Origin: Nigrospora sphaerica
Taxonomy: Eukaryota > Ascomycota > Sordariomycetes > Amphisphaeriales > Apiosporaceae
Length of the DNA stretch: 64,000 nucleotides
Reading direction: 5' to 3'
Assembly: GCA_018287875.1 (NCBI GenBank)
Contig: JAGVVL010000025.1
Span: 1,922,001-1,986,000, forward strand
Under the pieces are notes generated by a model. It worked only from the letters and a program-made list of their open reading frames with translations. It was not told the origin of the DNA and ran no database searches. Positions 10,909-21,614 of the stretch are shown here, in pieces. Within the stretch, counting starts at the first letter, position 1. Each line of letters starts with the position of its first letter. The position numbers and the translations under genes were made by a program.

Positions 10909-12842
10909 TCAGAAGATGAATGGTGAGGCAGGTTGCCCCAAGCACAAGCTGGCATCGTCCAGTGCACTATCGTTGCAGCTGAGGTGCACGTCGTAGTAAC
11001 GACTAATATGCCGCGGCCCGTTGCTTTGGAGTGCTCGATCCTGGTTGCAAACTTCATGAATGACCTTCGCCTGTGCTCTCACGTCGCCGCTTACCGTCTC
11101 AACGCGTACGCCAAGGCCTCCTACACAAAGGACAAGGAGGATTAAGACCAAAGCCAGGACTAAGCGTCCGCTGAGGACGAGAAAGAATTCCAAAGGCTAT
11201 AACCAATATTCGCGGTGCTAATAAAGCTGGCGAGTGATGATATGTCAAAGGCGACGTGGTTTAGCGCAGAGTTGAGAGATCGAAACAGAAAGTTAAGCCC
11301 TTACAGCACTGCCAGATCGAGGCACACAGGCCGCCGCCTCCAACGCGGACGGTCTTTAGCACTCATTCAGACCATCACAATCAAACCGTAAATTGAGCGC
11401 GCTCTAACAGACCAAGAACGTAGTGAGAACAAGCACTAGAGAAGAACGAAAAAGGAAATGGGCGAATCCGCATGAAGTGAGGAGCTCAAGACAGGGTAAA
11501 CCCGTTGTTGTATGATATATCTACTTCATTGGCAGCTAGGAGCGTCCAAGGTTTCAAGCCGGTGGTGAGTTGGTTCAGCAATTACATAGAAGAATGGGGA
11601 ATAGACAACAGCACGAACAGCAAGAACAACGACCAACCGAGAGATCTTCGTGTTCACCCTGGGCAGTATGGGCATCCAGTAGCTCTCAGCAAGAGAGAGG
11701 ATGGCTGGTAAGGCACCAAGCGCGCAACCGTACAAGATAGGTAGCTGAGGGTGTGGCACGGATCGCGAAGGGACCGGGGAGGCCACTGTATGAAAGACAG
11801 CAATGGCATTCTCTAAAGCTACCAAGCCGTATGATCATGTTAAGTGAGTTTCGGGGGGCATTCTTATAGCATCATGCTAGTTGAACATACCTACTCGGCG
11901 GTCGTTTATCTCGAGCTTAGATTCGAGCTTATATCTTCACCTTGATGAGGACATGCGTAAATCATGCCATCCTAATAGATCGAGGGCCCCTGTAGATACT
12001 TGAATACGAAGGAACGAAGTCCATTGAGTACTGGCACCCACGCCTTGATGCGTTCCTTGATGAATCAAACTGCAAATGACCATCAAAAGTCTCGTGCAAG
12101 CAAAAGCAATTCACCACGACGCCCCCAAGAATTTCAAAGACTCGATAATGAAACTCGAAGGCAAGACTGACGGCATCAATAACCATACCGAAAACGAATA
12201 CCGACCTGCCAAGGAAATCGGCGAAAGAGTATGTCGCCTCGAAAATTGGACAAGCGGACTCGCCACCAGTAGCCATCTCCAACATGCGGTTCTGCTACTA
12301 CCGGATGTGGTTGAAGTCAATTCCGAAAAGACGTACGGCAAATCGGGCTTCCGGCAAATATGACTTTTGCTGCGGTGTCGGTCTATATCTCAGTGGCGCC
12401 AGACCCTCGCTTGGTCCGCCGCCTGACGGTATGACCATAATCATGATACGGGTGCCGCCGCCGAGGTTGATCTTGAACGTGTGTCTCCCAAGTTTCTAAC
12501 CTGTACCATCCGTCCTCTTGGCTCGTCTGAGATCGACCGGGATTTTCCACTTCCGCATTGAAATTGAAAGTCTTGACGTGGTGCTCATGTAGTTGATGGG
12601 TACAGCCGATCTCGACATGAGAAGGAAGACGACTGAGAGCAAAGCCCGAACGCGAGGACGAAAGACTGTTCCGAGACTCCGGACAACGATGGGCCACTCA
12701 TAACAGTCAAACCCACCAGTCTCTGGCATTCTTCCGGCGGGGGCCAATGCCCTCTGATTAAAGGCGTCACCAGTTTCACCACAGCTGTGACACCACTTCG
12801 GCAAGAATGGTTCAATAATTTGGGGTAAGAGGGAGTTTCCAC
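10909..12842 (-). pseudogene. Possible decayed or unrecognised membrane-protein gene
   Basis: Several minus-strand frames in the same ~2 kb carry hydrophobic, membrane-like segments, yet no frame has both a start codon and a sensible length. From upstream to downstream they include FLLMSRSAVPIN (~12640), FLGRSVFVFGMVIDAVSLAF (~12180-12240), LYGCALGALPAILSLAE (~11720) and LVLALVLILLVLCVGGLGV (~11130-11180). I could not connect them with convincing splice sites, and the 10909-11193 frame lacks an ATG. They may be exons of a gene I cannot assemble, a relic broken by mutation, or coincidence. No function is proposed. Confidence 0.2.
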
Positions 12843-14349
12843 GGCAAAGTTAAAGAATAGAATCTTTTCAGTGCCCCAGTGAGGTCCGGGACAGTGTCGC
12901 GTTGGAAACCAACTCGCTACCTCGCGGGAAGGCCCCTCCGCTGGCGATCGTCAGTCACGAACGGCGTCGCGCCCCATGCCCCCGATGGCGCCATTTGCTC
13001 TTCTTGACCGTGGTCTCGGCTCTTCCTGGGGCGACCAGGGCGTCGAACCACCGGCCGAGAGAGAAGCCACTGTGGACAGATATCCGAAAGTATCTCCCCG
13101 TCCGGGGAACTCGGCCAAGTGCAATCACGATTAAGAAGAAAGCCTGCCCCCTTTGCTACTGCTGAGGTACCGGGTTGGGAAGTGTATCCGTCAGACCGGC
13201 CACTGTGGTATGTGAATCACATAGTCGTATTTTGGTTGTTCGGGTCCTGGTTAACATCTAGAGTGGCCGCCGTTGTCATGACCAGCCAACGTCGGTCAGC
13301 CTATACGCCCAAACGGCAAAACAGTTATCGCCCGTCTATCTCAAGAAGCAGAGGGGATGCCGAGGCGTCAGATCTAAATTCGGGGCGGGCTTCCGCTGCT
13401 ACGCGAGGCTGTCTCGTACACGAGGTCAGGCTCTCCCCCAAAATCGGGGGGGGGCTGAAGTTTCCCTGCTGCCCAGTGTATACCACTCCATGGGCAAACC
13501 CTAGCGTCCGAGGTAGGCGTATCGCGCGGAGGCCGCGGCGTTTTCTTTGCGGCGCGACCGCTTCGTTTACTTCGGCGCCCTGCGTGTCCCCCTTTCGACC
13601 CCTTTCAACCAGCCGCATGTATCGCCGCCTTTCGCCTTTCGCCTCGAGCGGTTTGTGGGTGGAAGGCGGAACGGGCACCGGCTCCTGCTGGTACGCGCGC
13701 ACCCTCCTGTGCCGCCCGCCAGCAGGCCTCATAGAGTTTCGCGGCGACTCCCGACGATGCGTGCATGGAGCCCTCACACGCCGTTTTCCCCCGACGCACC
13801 CCCCTCGGTGGTCGTGGTGGCAGGCGGCCGGGTTCCGGGTTCGGCGCGACCATGGCGAAGGCCGGTGACTGTAGTGTAGGGCGAGCGTGGCGAGTAGAAC
13901 GAATAAGCGTATCGTCGTCGTTTCGACTTCGAATGAGTATGGGCCTGGCCTTACAAAACGATCCATCATGCCGCGATATCAAGTTCTTTGGGCTGCATTG
14001 GACATCGTCAAAGGATCATCGCCCGCCGCTGGGCTGGAGCCCCCCGTTCTGGTCACAAGGATTCCCCGGTCCGGGGCCTGTCAGCCACCGTTGTCCGTTG
14101 AAGCCACAGCATCCATGTCCTTCAAATAGCTTCGACGAACCCAAAGTACGGGAACGGCCAGGGCAGTAAGGGGGTTCGCCCTGGAACACTACTACGCTGA
14201 GATAAAAACATTCATTTGTCGAAAAAAGCCAAAATCCTTGCATACTTACATAGCAGGTGGTGCTTGGCTGCGCTTATAGAAATACGGCCGTCGTATGTAA
14301 TTTCCGGTGCTGACGGGGGGCCAAGTCCGGCATTCCCTGCCAAGCCATT

Positions 14350-14358
14350 TTATCAGAT
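14350..14358 (-). promoter_or_regulatory. SreA-type GATA site 1 (sidF promoter)
   Basis: The plus strand reads TTATCAGAT followed by CCG; on the minus strand this is ATCTGATAA, an exact match to the ATCWGATAA consensus bound by SreA/SRE/Urbs1 iron-responsive GATA repressors. It lies 798 bp upstream of the sidF-like start codon. Confidence 0.7.
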
Positions 14359-14442
14359 CCGCCCACACGGGTCCACCCCGACTTCGGTGCGCCAGCGGAG
14401 CCGGTGAAACAGTAACTGGGGACGCCGATGAGGCAATTTTTT

Positions 14443-14451
14443 TTATCAGAT
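14443..14451 (-). promoter_or_regulatory. SreA-type GATA site 2 (sidF promoter)
   Basis: A second exact TTATCAGAT, again followed by CCG, preceded by a T-run. It is 705 bp upstream of the sidF-like ATG and 11 bp from site 3. Confidence 0.75.
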
Positions 14452-14461
14452 CCGCTTTCAG

Positions 14462-14470
14462 TTATCTGAT
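14462..14470 (-). promoter_or_regulatory. SreA-type GATA site 3 (sidF promoter)
   Basis: TTATCTGAT followed by CCG, the other W variant of the consensus. With site 2 it forms a closely spaced direct pair (19-bp repeat distance). A CCAAT pentamer, the core of CBC/HapX target sites, occurs at 14506-14510, 36 bp further on. Confidence 0.75.
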
Positions 14471-15147
14471 CCGGGTTACATATGCGCCAAGCACCGGACC
14501 CCCGGCCAATGGTGCGAGTCCTGTGGGTGTCAGGCCATTCGAGAGAAGGGGGAGAGCCAAGGGCGCGTGCTGATTCCCTCGCCAGCCGGCCCTTTCTGCA
14601 TTAGCGGTGAAAATTCTGACGCCCAGGGTCGCCTCGGGCCTCGAAAGCGGAAGTTGAGGCGCCGAGCAGGTACTTCAGAGTACTTGACGCCGGTACTTGT
14701 GTGCGCTCGGCCGATGGGGGAGGAGAGACGGTGGGACTCGAACCTCCCCCAGCCCACGTGCGCCGGCTCAAAGCCAGGGCAGGGCCTGGCTACCCCCGTG
14801 ACGTGACGATGCCCTTCCCAGAGCGGCAGGGAGGACCGCGATGCTGGTGGCCTGGCCGATGACGACCGAGTCGGTAATGGCCATGCCACCGTAGTGGTAC
14901 TACGTACCCGGCCGCCGCGTAAAGTAAGTACGTATAGGAGGTGATGCTCCACTGGAGCAAGCGAGTGGTGCGTCGTGAAAGCGCGACGGCTAGATATCTA
15001 CATTTCTGCCGGCCACTGGCCGACGGTCGACTTGTTTTGTTCAGTGATGCTTCTTCGGTTCCTCTTGTGAAGTAGCGCACAGACAGAAACATCGCCCCCA
15101 GACTGTCCATCACTCCCCCTTGTTGCGTACCCATCACCGTGAGAAAG

Positions 15148-16600
15148 ATGGCCTCCCCCAACACAGACGCCCCGGTCTTGGTGCTGCCGCACCCTTACCT
15201 CACGCCGTACTACCTCGTGAGGACGGACAAGAAGGGCGGCGCCGGCGAGAGCGTCTTCCAGATCGAGCCCCGGAACGCCAGCAAGGGCAAGCCGGTCCCC
15301 GAGCCCCTACACAACCCCTCAGTCTACTTCAGCGAGTTGGTCGACCCGAAAACGAGCGAACGGCCGCCCGACTCCAACAACACGCCCTGGGGGCGGGCGC
15401 GGCGGGCGCCGTCGACGACCATCTCGTGGGAGGGCGAGACGGCGCCGACGCTGGGGCAGGCGTGGCTGCTCATCTATACGCTCCTCACGCTGCGGCCGCA
15501 GCTCGAGGTGTTCCGGCTCTCGCTCGCGGGGGCGGGGCGGGAGGGGCTGGGGCGGCAGCTGCGGGCGGTTTCGCTGGCGTTCGAGCACCCGGTAGCGACG
15601 GGGCTCGAGGAGGAGCTCGTGGTGGCGCGGGGGGCGTTCTGGCAGGGCGCGGGGGCGCCGTTCGGGCCGCGCGGCGCCTGGCTGCCCGACGACGACGCGG
15701 CGGCCGCGCTGCTGCCGCGTCCGGCCTCGGCCTACCCGGTCGCGCCCCTCGCCCACACCCTCACCAACGAGCCCGGCGCCGTGATGGCCTGGCACCCGCG
15801 CCGCCCCGCCAAGCCCCGCCCCGGCGCCGTCATCTACAGCCGCTGGATCCCCCACCTCGCCGAGACCTTCTCCATGGTCGCCCTCGACTACGAGGACGCC
15901 GAGCACCTCCGCCTCTTCCACGAGTGGCAGAACGACCCCCGCGTCTCCCAGGGCTGGAACGAGACGGGCACCCTCGAGCAGCACCGCGAGTACCTGCGCA
16001 AGCAGCACTTTGACCCGCACCAGATCGCCGTCCTCGCGCGCTTCGACGATACCTTTTTCGCCTACTTTGAGGTCTACTGGGCCAAGGTAAGCGGAGAACC
16101 CCCCCCCTCTCCCGGCGACCCACCACTACTTATACACACCCCGCGCATACACTCCTTCCCTCCCCTTCTTTCTCTTCGTCCCCCCCTCTCTCGTTCTCGC
16201 GCACAAACACAGGCTGACCCGGCGCGAAAAACCACAGGAGGACCGGCTGGGGGCCTACTACGACGCGGGCGACTTCGACCGGGGACGGCACTCGCTCGTG
16301 GGAGACGTGCGGTTCCGGGGGCCGCACCGCGTGTCGGCATGGTGGTCGAGCCTGATGCACTACCTCTTCCTCGACGACCCGCGCACCATGGCCGTCGTGG
16401 GCGAGCCCAAGCACACCAACAGCTCCGTGCTCGCCTACGACCTCGTCCACGGCTTCGCCGTGGACAAGTTCGTCGACCTGCCCCACAAGCGCTCCGCCTT
16501 CATGCGCTGCTCTCGCGAGCGCTTCTTCCAGCTCGCCCCCCTCGCCGGGAACGAAAAGGTCGTCGGCGGCACCCTCGTCGGCCTGCTGCCCAAGTTGTAA
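15148..16600 (+). CDS. sidF: SidF-type N5-hydroxyornithine acyltransferase (siderophore biosynthesis)
   Basis: Exons 15148-16086 and 16238-16600 (GTAAGC donor, CCACAG acceptor, phase 0) encode 433 aa, close to the family's usual 450-460. The first ATG ([13 protein letters not shown]) is chosen over an in-frame upstream GTG. The C-terminal half is an IucB/GNAT-type acyltransferase: [20 protein letters not shown] (substrate loop), then across the splice [42 protein letters not shown] (366-374) and [10 protein letters not shown] (393-402), the signature of fungal SidF/SidL proteins. SidF transfers anhydromevalonyl from CoA to N5-hydroxyornithine for fusarinine/TAFC/coprogen. The C-terminal tripeptide PKL resembles a PTS1, and Aspergillus SidF is peroxisomal. 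The neighbouring SidI homologue favours SidF over the acetyl-transferring SidL. Three ATCWGATAA sites lie upstream. Confidence 0.88.
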
Positions 16601-16679
16601 AACATATAATATACCGGTTGCGACCCCAAGTTGTAATAGCTGGTGCCCAAGTTGGAATACCCGTTGCCCCAGGTTGTAA
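16589..16679 (+). repeat. Degenerate 12-bp repeat around the sidF stop codon
   Basis: CCCAAGTTGTAA, the last codons and stop of the sidF-like gene, occurs at 16589-16600 and again at 16625-16636. Near-copies CCCAAGTTGGAA (16646-16657) and CCCAGGTTGTAA (16668-16679) follow, at spacings of 36, 21 and 22 bp. The array begins inside the coding sequence and extends into the 3' UTR. Confidence 0.75.
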
Positions 16680-17135
16680 AATGTTAGGAACAGCGAGGCT
16701 CTCGCGATACGATGCTGTGTATGCCCAACGAGGCCAGAAAGTGGGGGGTACTTAATGCAAAACGTGGTTCGAACGGACTGGCGCGTAAACAATCTCGTCC
16801 CAAGATACGTTTTGCTCTGGTGGATACGTTTTCTTTCGTGGTTCGGTCATCTTTTCACGGGCTTTGAGGTGGATGTGAAGTCGACTTAAGCTTTTTTTTA
16901 TCCCCATCTCATTAACCTAGATGGTCTTGAGCTCAAAGTTCGCGTGCGCCTTTCATGGGGCAGCTGCAGCCAATCCAACGCCAAAACACCTGCCATGCAA
17001 AACCCTACCTGCCGGCATCCGACCTCTCTTAACACAAGTTAAACCCGTCCCTGGCTTTTCCCTGCCCTTGCCCACCAACGGCAATACCAATGTCTATCCA
17101 AGCGGGTGGGGCGGGGGGTACCCTAAAGAGACTCT
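16601..17135. other. Convergent intergenic region between sidF and the oxidoreductase
   Basis: This stretch holds the tail-to-tail 3' ends of the sidF-like gene (+) and the AMID-like oxidoreductase (-). Apart from the short repeat array near the sidF stop, it contains only T-rich patches around 16890. No gene is seen. Confidence 0.5.
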
Positions 17136-18605
17136 CTACGCCGCAGCCTGGCCCAGCCGGAGATAATCCCACACAACTGCAGCGCGTGTACCCGTCAGCC
17201 ACGAATCCGGAGAGAACCGCGGGGGGCTACGGAGAGGGAAAGGGGGAGAGGGGAGAGTGAGCGGATACGTACTTCGGAAGCCCAAGTCCTCCTCGAAAAA
17301 GTACGTCATGACGGTGGGGCCGGACTTCATGCCCTCGGGTCCGTAGGAGACGCCGTTCTTGCCGACGGCGAGGCCGATCATGGGCGGGATCTCGGCGAGC
17401 TCGTTGAACTCGGGGGCCTTGCCCGCCAGCTCCTGCAGCATGAGCTGGTGGATGTTGAGGCCGGCGAGCTTGCCCTCGTGCATGGCGGCGCCGCACCGCT
17501 TGATGCCCGACCAGTTGATGAGGTCGCCGATGGCGAAGTGGACAGCGGCGTTGGGCACGTCGGCCGACGCGAGCTGCAGCGACGGCGCGATGTTGACGAG
17601 GCCCTCGGCCGACAGCGCCGCCCGGGGCAGGAAGTCGGTCGCCGGCACGCTCTTGGAGATGGCCATGATGACCTGGCTCGCCACCATCTTGTGGCCGTTG
17701 TCGAACTCGACCTCGAACACGTCGGCCCCGCTGGCGTTCTTGGCCGGCGTGCTGCTCACGAGGCGGTGGTTCATCAGCACCTCGACGCCCGCCTCGCGCG
17801 TCAGCTCGAGCGTCACGTCCTTGACCTCGTCGGGCAGCGGCTCGGCCGACAGGAGCTTGTCGCGCGAGTGGGCCAGCGTGACCTTGACGTTCGGCTGCAC
17901 CACCTTGAGCTCGGCCGCCATTTCGATACCCACGGCGCCTGTGCAAGTGCCCACCGTTAGCGGCGCTGGTACGGTGCGGAATCCGAGCGAGGGGGTTCCG
18001 GGGCGCGACTTACCTCCGCCGACGACGAGCACGGGGTCGGTGCTGTTGACGACGGCATCGATGTGCTTGCCCACCTCCAGCATGTACGTCTTCTTGCTGA
18101 GGGCCTGGGGCACGACGGGCCACACCCTGCGGAGGCCGGTGGCGGCGATGAAGTAGTCGTACTTCTCGGTTCGCTCGGCGCGCGTGGTCGCATCGGCGAC
18201 GACGGCCGTCTTGGCCTCGCAGTCGACCCGGACCACGCTGCCCTGCACGAAGTGCACGTTGGGCCTCTGGAGGATCAGGACATTCTTGAACTCGACCCAG
18301 GCCTTGTCGGCGTAGGCCTTCTCGGCGAGCGCAAGCGGCGATCCGATGATGTGGTCTGGCGGCGCGCCCGTCAGTCAGTCAAACTCGCCCGGCTTTCTCG
18401 GAAGGGCAGGTGGGGAGTGGCGCGGCCTACAGAAGCCATCACGCTCGTCCACAATGGTAATGTCGACGGGGACGGTGGTGTCGGGCGTCTTGTCACATGC
18501 GTCCAACAGGTTGATGGCGGCGGCAAGGCCCGCGTAGCAGCCTCCGGCGATAAAGACGCGGAAGGGGTTCTCGGCGTTCCTCGGGACGCGGTTCTGGGAC
18601 GCCAT
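17136..18605 (-). CDS. AMID/AIFM2(FSP1)-like FAD-dependent oxidoreductase
   Basis: Four exons, 18605-18431, 18355-18014, 17938-17273 and 17176-17136, all joined in phase 1 with GT..AG introns (CTGAC or CTAAC branch sites), encode 407 aa. The N-terminal FAD motif is VFIAGGCYAGLAAA (about 17-30), then TIVDERDGFYHIIGSPLALA across intron 1. The NAD(P)H-binding motif VVGGGAVGIEMAAEL is rebuilt across intron 2 (about residues 169-183), and the second FAD contact is HFAIGDLINW. This is the class II NADH-dehydrogenase/AMID fold; animal AIFM2/FSP1 reduces quinones. There is no presequence or membrane span. It lies tail-to-tail with sidF and 1.1 kb from the sidI stop. I recall an AMID-like gene beside sidI in Aspergillus fumigatus. 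Two SreA-type sites in its promoter suggest iron control. Its substrate is unknown. Confidence 0.88.
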
Positions 18606-19069
18606 GGTCACGATGGGGGGAGGGATGAAGGGCACGGTGGGCGGTGGGGGCAGCACAAGGGACGACAGCTCGTGAAGGAGAGGGAATCTTCGGCCAGGCG
18701 GGGGTGCGAGAGCGAAAGAGAAATGCGGAAAGAAGGAGATGGTACTCTCTCTCTACGGAGCAATCTGCGATGCATACCGGTCCATCTTCGCTACCCGACT
18801 CCGAGGCGGCCACCTTCGGAGGTCGCAGCTTAGGGCACACGCTGGGCACCGCCGCTGATGGCGGGGTAGCGAGGGGCAAAAGCTGCCGATAGTTCGTATG
18901 GGACTGCATCGTGGGTGCTGCCCGGCATCGGATTGGGGTTGCTCAGAGAGAGACCCCAACCAAACGAGTCGGTACCGCCCACCCAAGTACAACCACGTAC
19001 TACGTACCTCAGCGCACACGCGTGGCCGCTTCCCGATGAGGGCAGGGATCCGAGGACCCGCGGTGACTC

Positions 19070-19078
19070 TTATCAGAT
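19070..19078 (-). promoter_or_regulatory. SreA-type GATA site 4 (oxidoreductase promoter)
   Basis: TTATCAGAT on the plus strand, followed by CCT, an exact ATCWGATAA match on the minus strand. It is 465 bp upstream of the oxidoreductase start at 18605. Confidence 0.7.
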
Positions 19079-19229
19079 CCTGGGGAGGGGCCTCGGTCGT
19101 TACGAAAACGGGCCGCGTCGAAGCAGTAGTACGAGTGCTACACACACGCGACGGCCAGACCACAGGTTTTGTGTGAGGCGACGAGCCGTCCATTTCGCAA
19201 TGGGGTGGAGAGGCCCGGTGGGGTCCTTT

Positions 19230-19238
19230 TTATCAGAT
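19230..19238 (-). promoter_or_regulatory. SreA-type GATA site 5 (oxidoreductase promoter)
   Basis: TTATCAGAT followed by CCG, preceded by a T-run exactly as at site 2. It is 625 bp upstream of the oxidoreductase start and about 490 bp beyond the sidI-like stop codon. Confidence 0.7.
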
Positions 19239-19729
19239 CCGCATATTGCAGGGATTGTGCCGCCCCAGCGTTACAAGCTGGCCTGTTCGTGCGTGGTGGC
19301 TGCACGACTAGCGGCCCTCCTCCCTTGCCCCCTGTTCAAGGTAGCAGTACCTTTTTCTTCCTGCCTGAGGCGGACCATCAGTACGTAATGGGCTATTGCG
19401 TCTAGGTACATATCTAAAAAATCAGTACATCACCTAGTACAACACTGACATCCCATGCGTCGCAGGCGCGTTGCACAGCGGCGCTTTCCCAAACCAAGCT
19501 TGGCCCGGCCCGGCTGGCCTGCCATTCGCCAATACGAGAATGGGCAGCGGGCGTACGACAAGAAACCGGCTGGAGATCGATCTGCGCTACGCAACACAAT
19601 GGGGGAACGATGCGTCGGCCGCTGGTTACCGGGAGGGAATGTTAATCCTACTGTAACTCTTTTCGGGCTAAAACGGCAGATGCAAAACGCTAAGGTTAAG
19701 ATGACAAAAAAATCACAGGCAGGCAGAAG

Positions 19730-21614
19730 CTACAGCTTTTCGAGCCGCCTCTTCCGCAGGAGCTCCTCGCCGAGCCGGGCCATCTTGAACTTTTGGATCT
19801 TGCCGCTGCCCGTTAGGGGCACGTCGGCGGGGACGCCGGCGTCGCCCAGCCAAAAGACGTGGGCGGGCGCCTTGTGCTTGCCGAGCTTCTGCCTCACCCA
19901 GTCGCGCATCTGCCCGTCGTCGGGCCGCGCGCCGGCGCCCTCGTGCTGCAGGAACGCGCCCACGACCTCGCCGTAGTGGGCGTCCTTGAGCCCCGTGACG
20001 ATGGCCTTGCTGATGGACGGGTGCGCCATGAGCCGCTCCTCGATCTCGAGCGGGTAGATGTTCTCGCCGCCTGCGGTGCCCCGTGGTTGTTAGTACAGGT
20101 CTTGCCCCTCGCCGGGTTTCCGTTGGGGGGGAGGAGGGGGTTGCGCCCGAACTTACCGCGGATGATGATGTCCTTGAAGCGACCCGTGATGCTGCAGTAA
20201 CCCCGGTCGTCGAAGACGGCCTCGTCGCCCGTGTGGAGCCACAGCACGCCGGCCTCGTCGCGCCTCATGACCTCGGCCGTCTTCTCCGAGTTGTTCCAGT
20301 AGCCAGCCTGGAGCTGGTAGCCGCCGATGCACAGCTCGCCGCGGACGCCGACGGGGACGACGCGGCCCTCGTGGTCGACGATCTTGGCGCGGGCGTGCGG
20401 CATCAGCGTGCCGACGGTGGTGAGGCGCTTGTCGATGGCGTCGTCGGTGAAGGCGTTGAAGCACGTCGGCGACGCCTCGGTGAGGCCGTAGCTGCTCGTG
20501 AACTCGGTCATGCCGAACCGGTTCACCATGAGCTCCATGAGGTACCGCGGCACGGGCGCGCCCGCCACGATGCCCGTCCGCAGCCGGCTGCAGTCGAAGC
20601 CCGGCGGCAGCGGCAGGTTGAAGAGCGTGTCGAACATGGCCGGCACGCCGTGTACCGCCGTGCAGCGCTCCTCGGAAATGGCCCGCAGCACCGCGCCGGG
20701 GTCGAAGACTTCCTCGGGGAAGACAATCTTGGCGCCGTGCGTGATGACGGCCATGAGGCCCAGCACGAGCCCGAAGCAGTGGAACAGCGGCGGCGGACAG
20801 CACAGCACGTCGTCGGCGGTGAAGCGCATGCGGTCGCCGATGAAGCGGGCGTTGTTGACGATGTTGTGGTGCGTCAGCATGGCGGCTTTGGGCAGCCCCG
20901 TCGTGCCGCTCGTGAACTGGAGGTTGCAAACGTTGTGCGCCAGCACTTTGCTCGCGACACGGTACAGTCTACTGTAGCTCTCCTTGGCCCCCTTCTGGAG
21001 CAGGTCGGCGTAGGTCGGATAGGCACCCGCGTCGCCGCGGATGATGACCACGTTGGGCCCCGTCTTCTCCTTCGCCAGTTCGGCAAGGAGCGGCGTGTTG
21101 TCCATCCGGCCGATCTTCTTGGTCGTGAAGAACACCTTGCAGTCTGTCACACCCTGTCAATACGGGCCTGTCCCGCCAAGCATGGGCCGAGCGGCGGTTT
21201 GGTTGCGGCCTTACCTGAGAATTTCAAGGCGTACTGCGCCTCGGTAGGCGTGTAAGTGTTGTTGAGAATCACCAGAATGGCGCCAATGCGCGCCACGGCG
21301 AAGAAGACGGCCGCGTACTCGGCACAGTTGCCCGCCATGATGCCGACCCGGTCGCCGATGCCGATGCCCAGCGACACCAGCGCCCGGGCGAGCTGGGAGC
21401 TCTGCTGGTTCAGTTCGTTATACGTCCACCGGGAGCCGGTCCACGGGATGACCAGACACTCCTGGTGGCCATGGTGTTGGCATTGCAAGTCCAGAAGCTC
21501 GCCGAGCGTGAGGTCTACCAACGGCGGATCTACTGGGCCGTGGAGTAGTGAGAGCTTCTGTCTCTGCTGAGACGGCTCGGAGTTGAGTGACGGTAGGACG
21601 GACTCGGTAGACAT
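19730..21614 (-). CDS. sidI: SidI-type acyl-CoA ligase (mevalonyl-CoA synthesis for siderophores)
   Basis: Exons 21614-21215, 21143-20157 and 20070-19730 (phase 1 junctions; a 71-nt and an 86-nt intron with GTAAGG/GTAAGT donors) encode 575 aa, near the ~590 of Aspergillus SidI. It is an ANL-superfamily adenylate-forming enzyme: FTSGTTGLPKAAMLTH (TSGTTGLPK at 211-219), SYGLTEASPTCFN, LHTGDEAVF, ITGRFKDIIIRGGENIYP spanning intron 2, and the catalytic lysine in LTGSGKIQKFKM (near 553). SidI activates mevalonate to mevalonyl-CoA, feeding SidH and SidF. Residues 18-26 (RQKLSLLHG) resemble a PTS2, which Aspergillus SidI also carries; the last position is not consensus. Genomic context (SidF, siderophore MFS, GATA sites) supports SidI over a generic medium-chain fatty acyl-CoA ligase, which sequence alone cannot exclude. 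Confidence 0.85.

Larger units (their letters stand above)
9008..14340. other. Gene-poor region, 5.3 kb
   Basis: No intact gene is supported between the mitochondrial-protein gene and the siderophore locus. The base composition is less GC-rich than in the flanking genes over about 9.3-12.9 kb. Membrane-protein-like fragments on the minus strand at 10.9-12.85 kb are listed separately. From 12.9 to 14.3 kb the open frames are Arg/Pro/Ser-rich and look like chance frames in GC-rich DNA. Confidence 0.5.

Noticed and set aside
13119..13969. Overlapping frames of 214-249 codons on both strands
   Set aside because: Arg/Ser/Pro-rich composition, mutual overlap, no start context and no domain. Chance frames.
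14728..14800. tRNA-like element on the minus strand (GGTTCGAGTCCCACC resembling a T-arm, CTTTGAG resembling an anticodon loop)
   Set aside because: The T-stem has two mismatches, no acceptor stem pairs, and there is no D-arm. It is at best a degenerate fragment.
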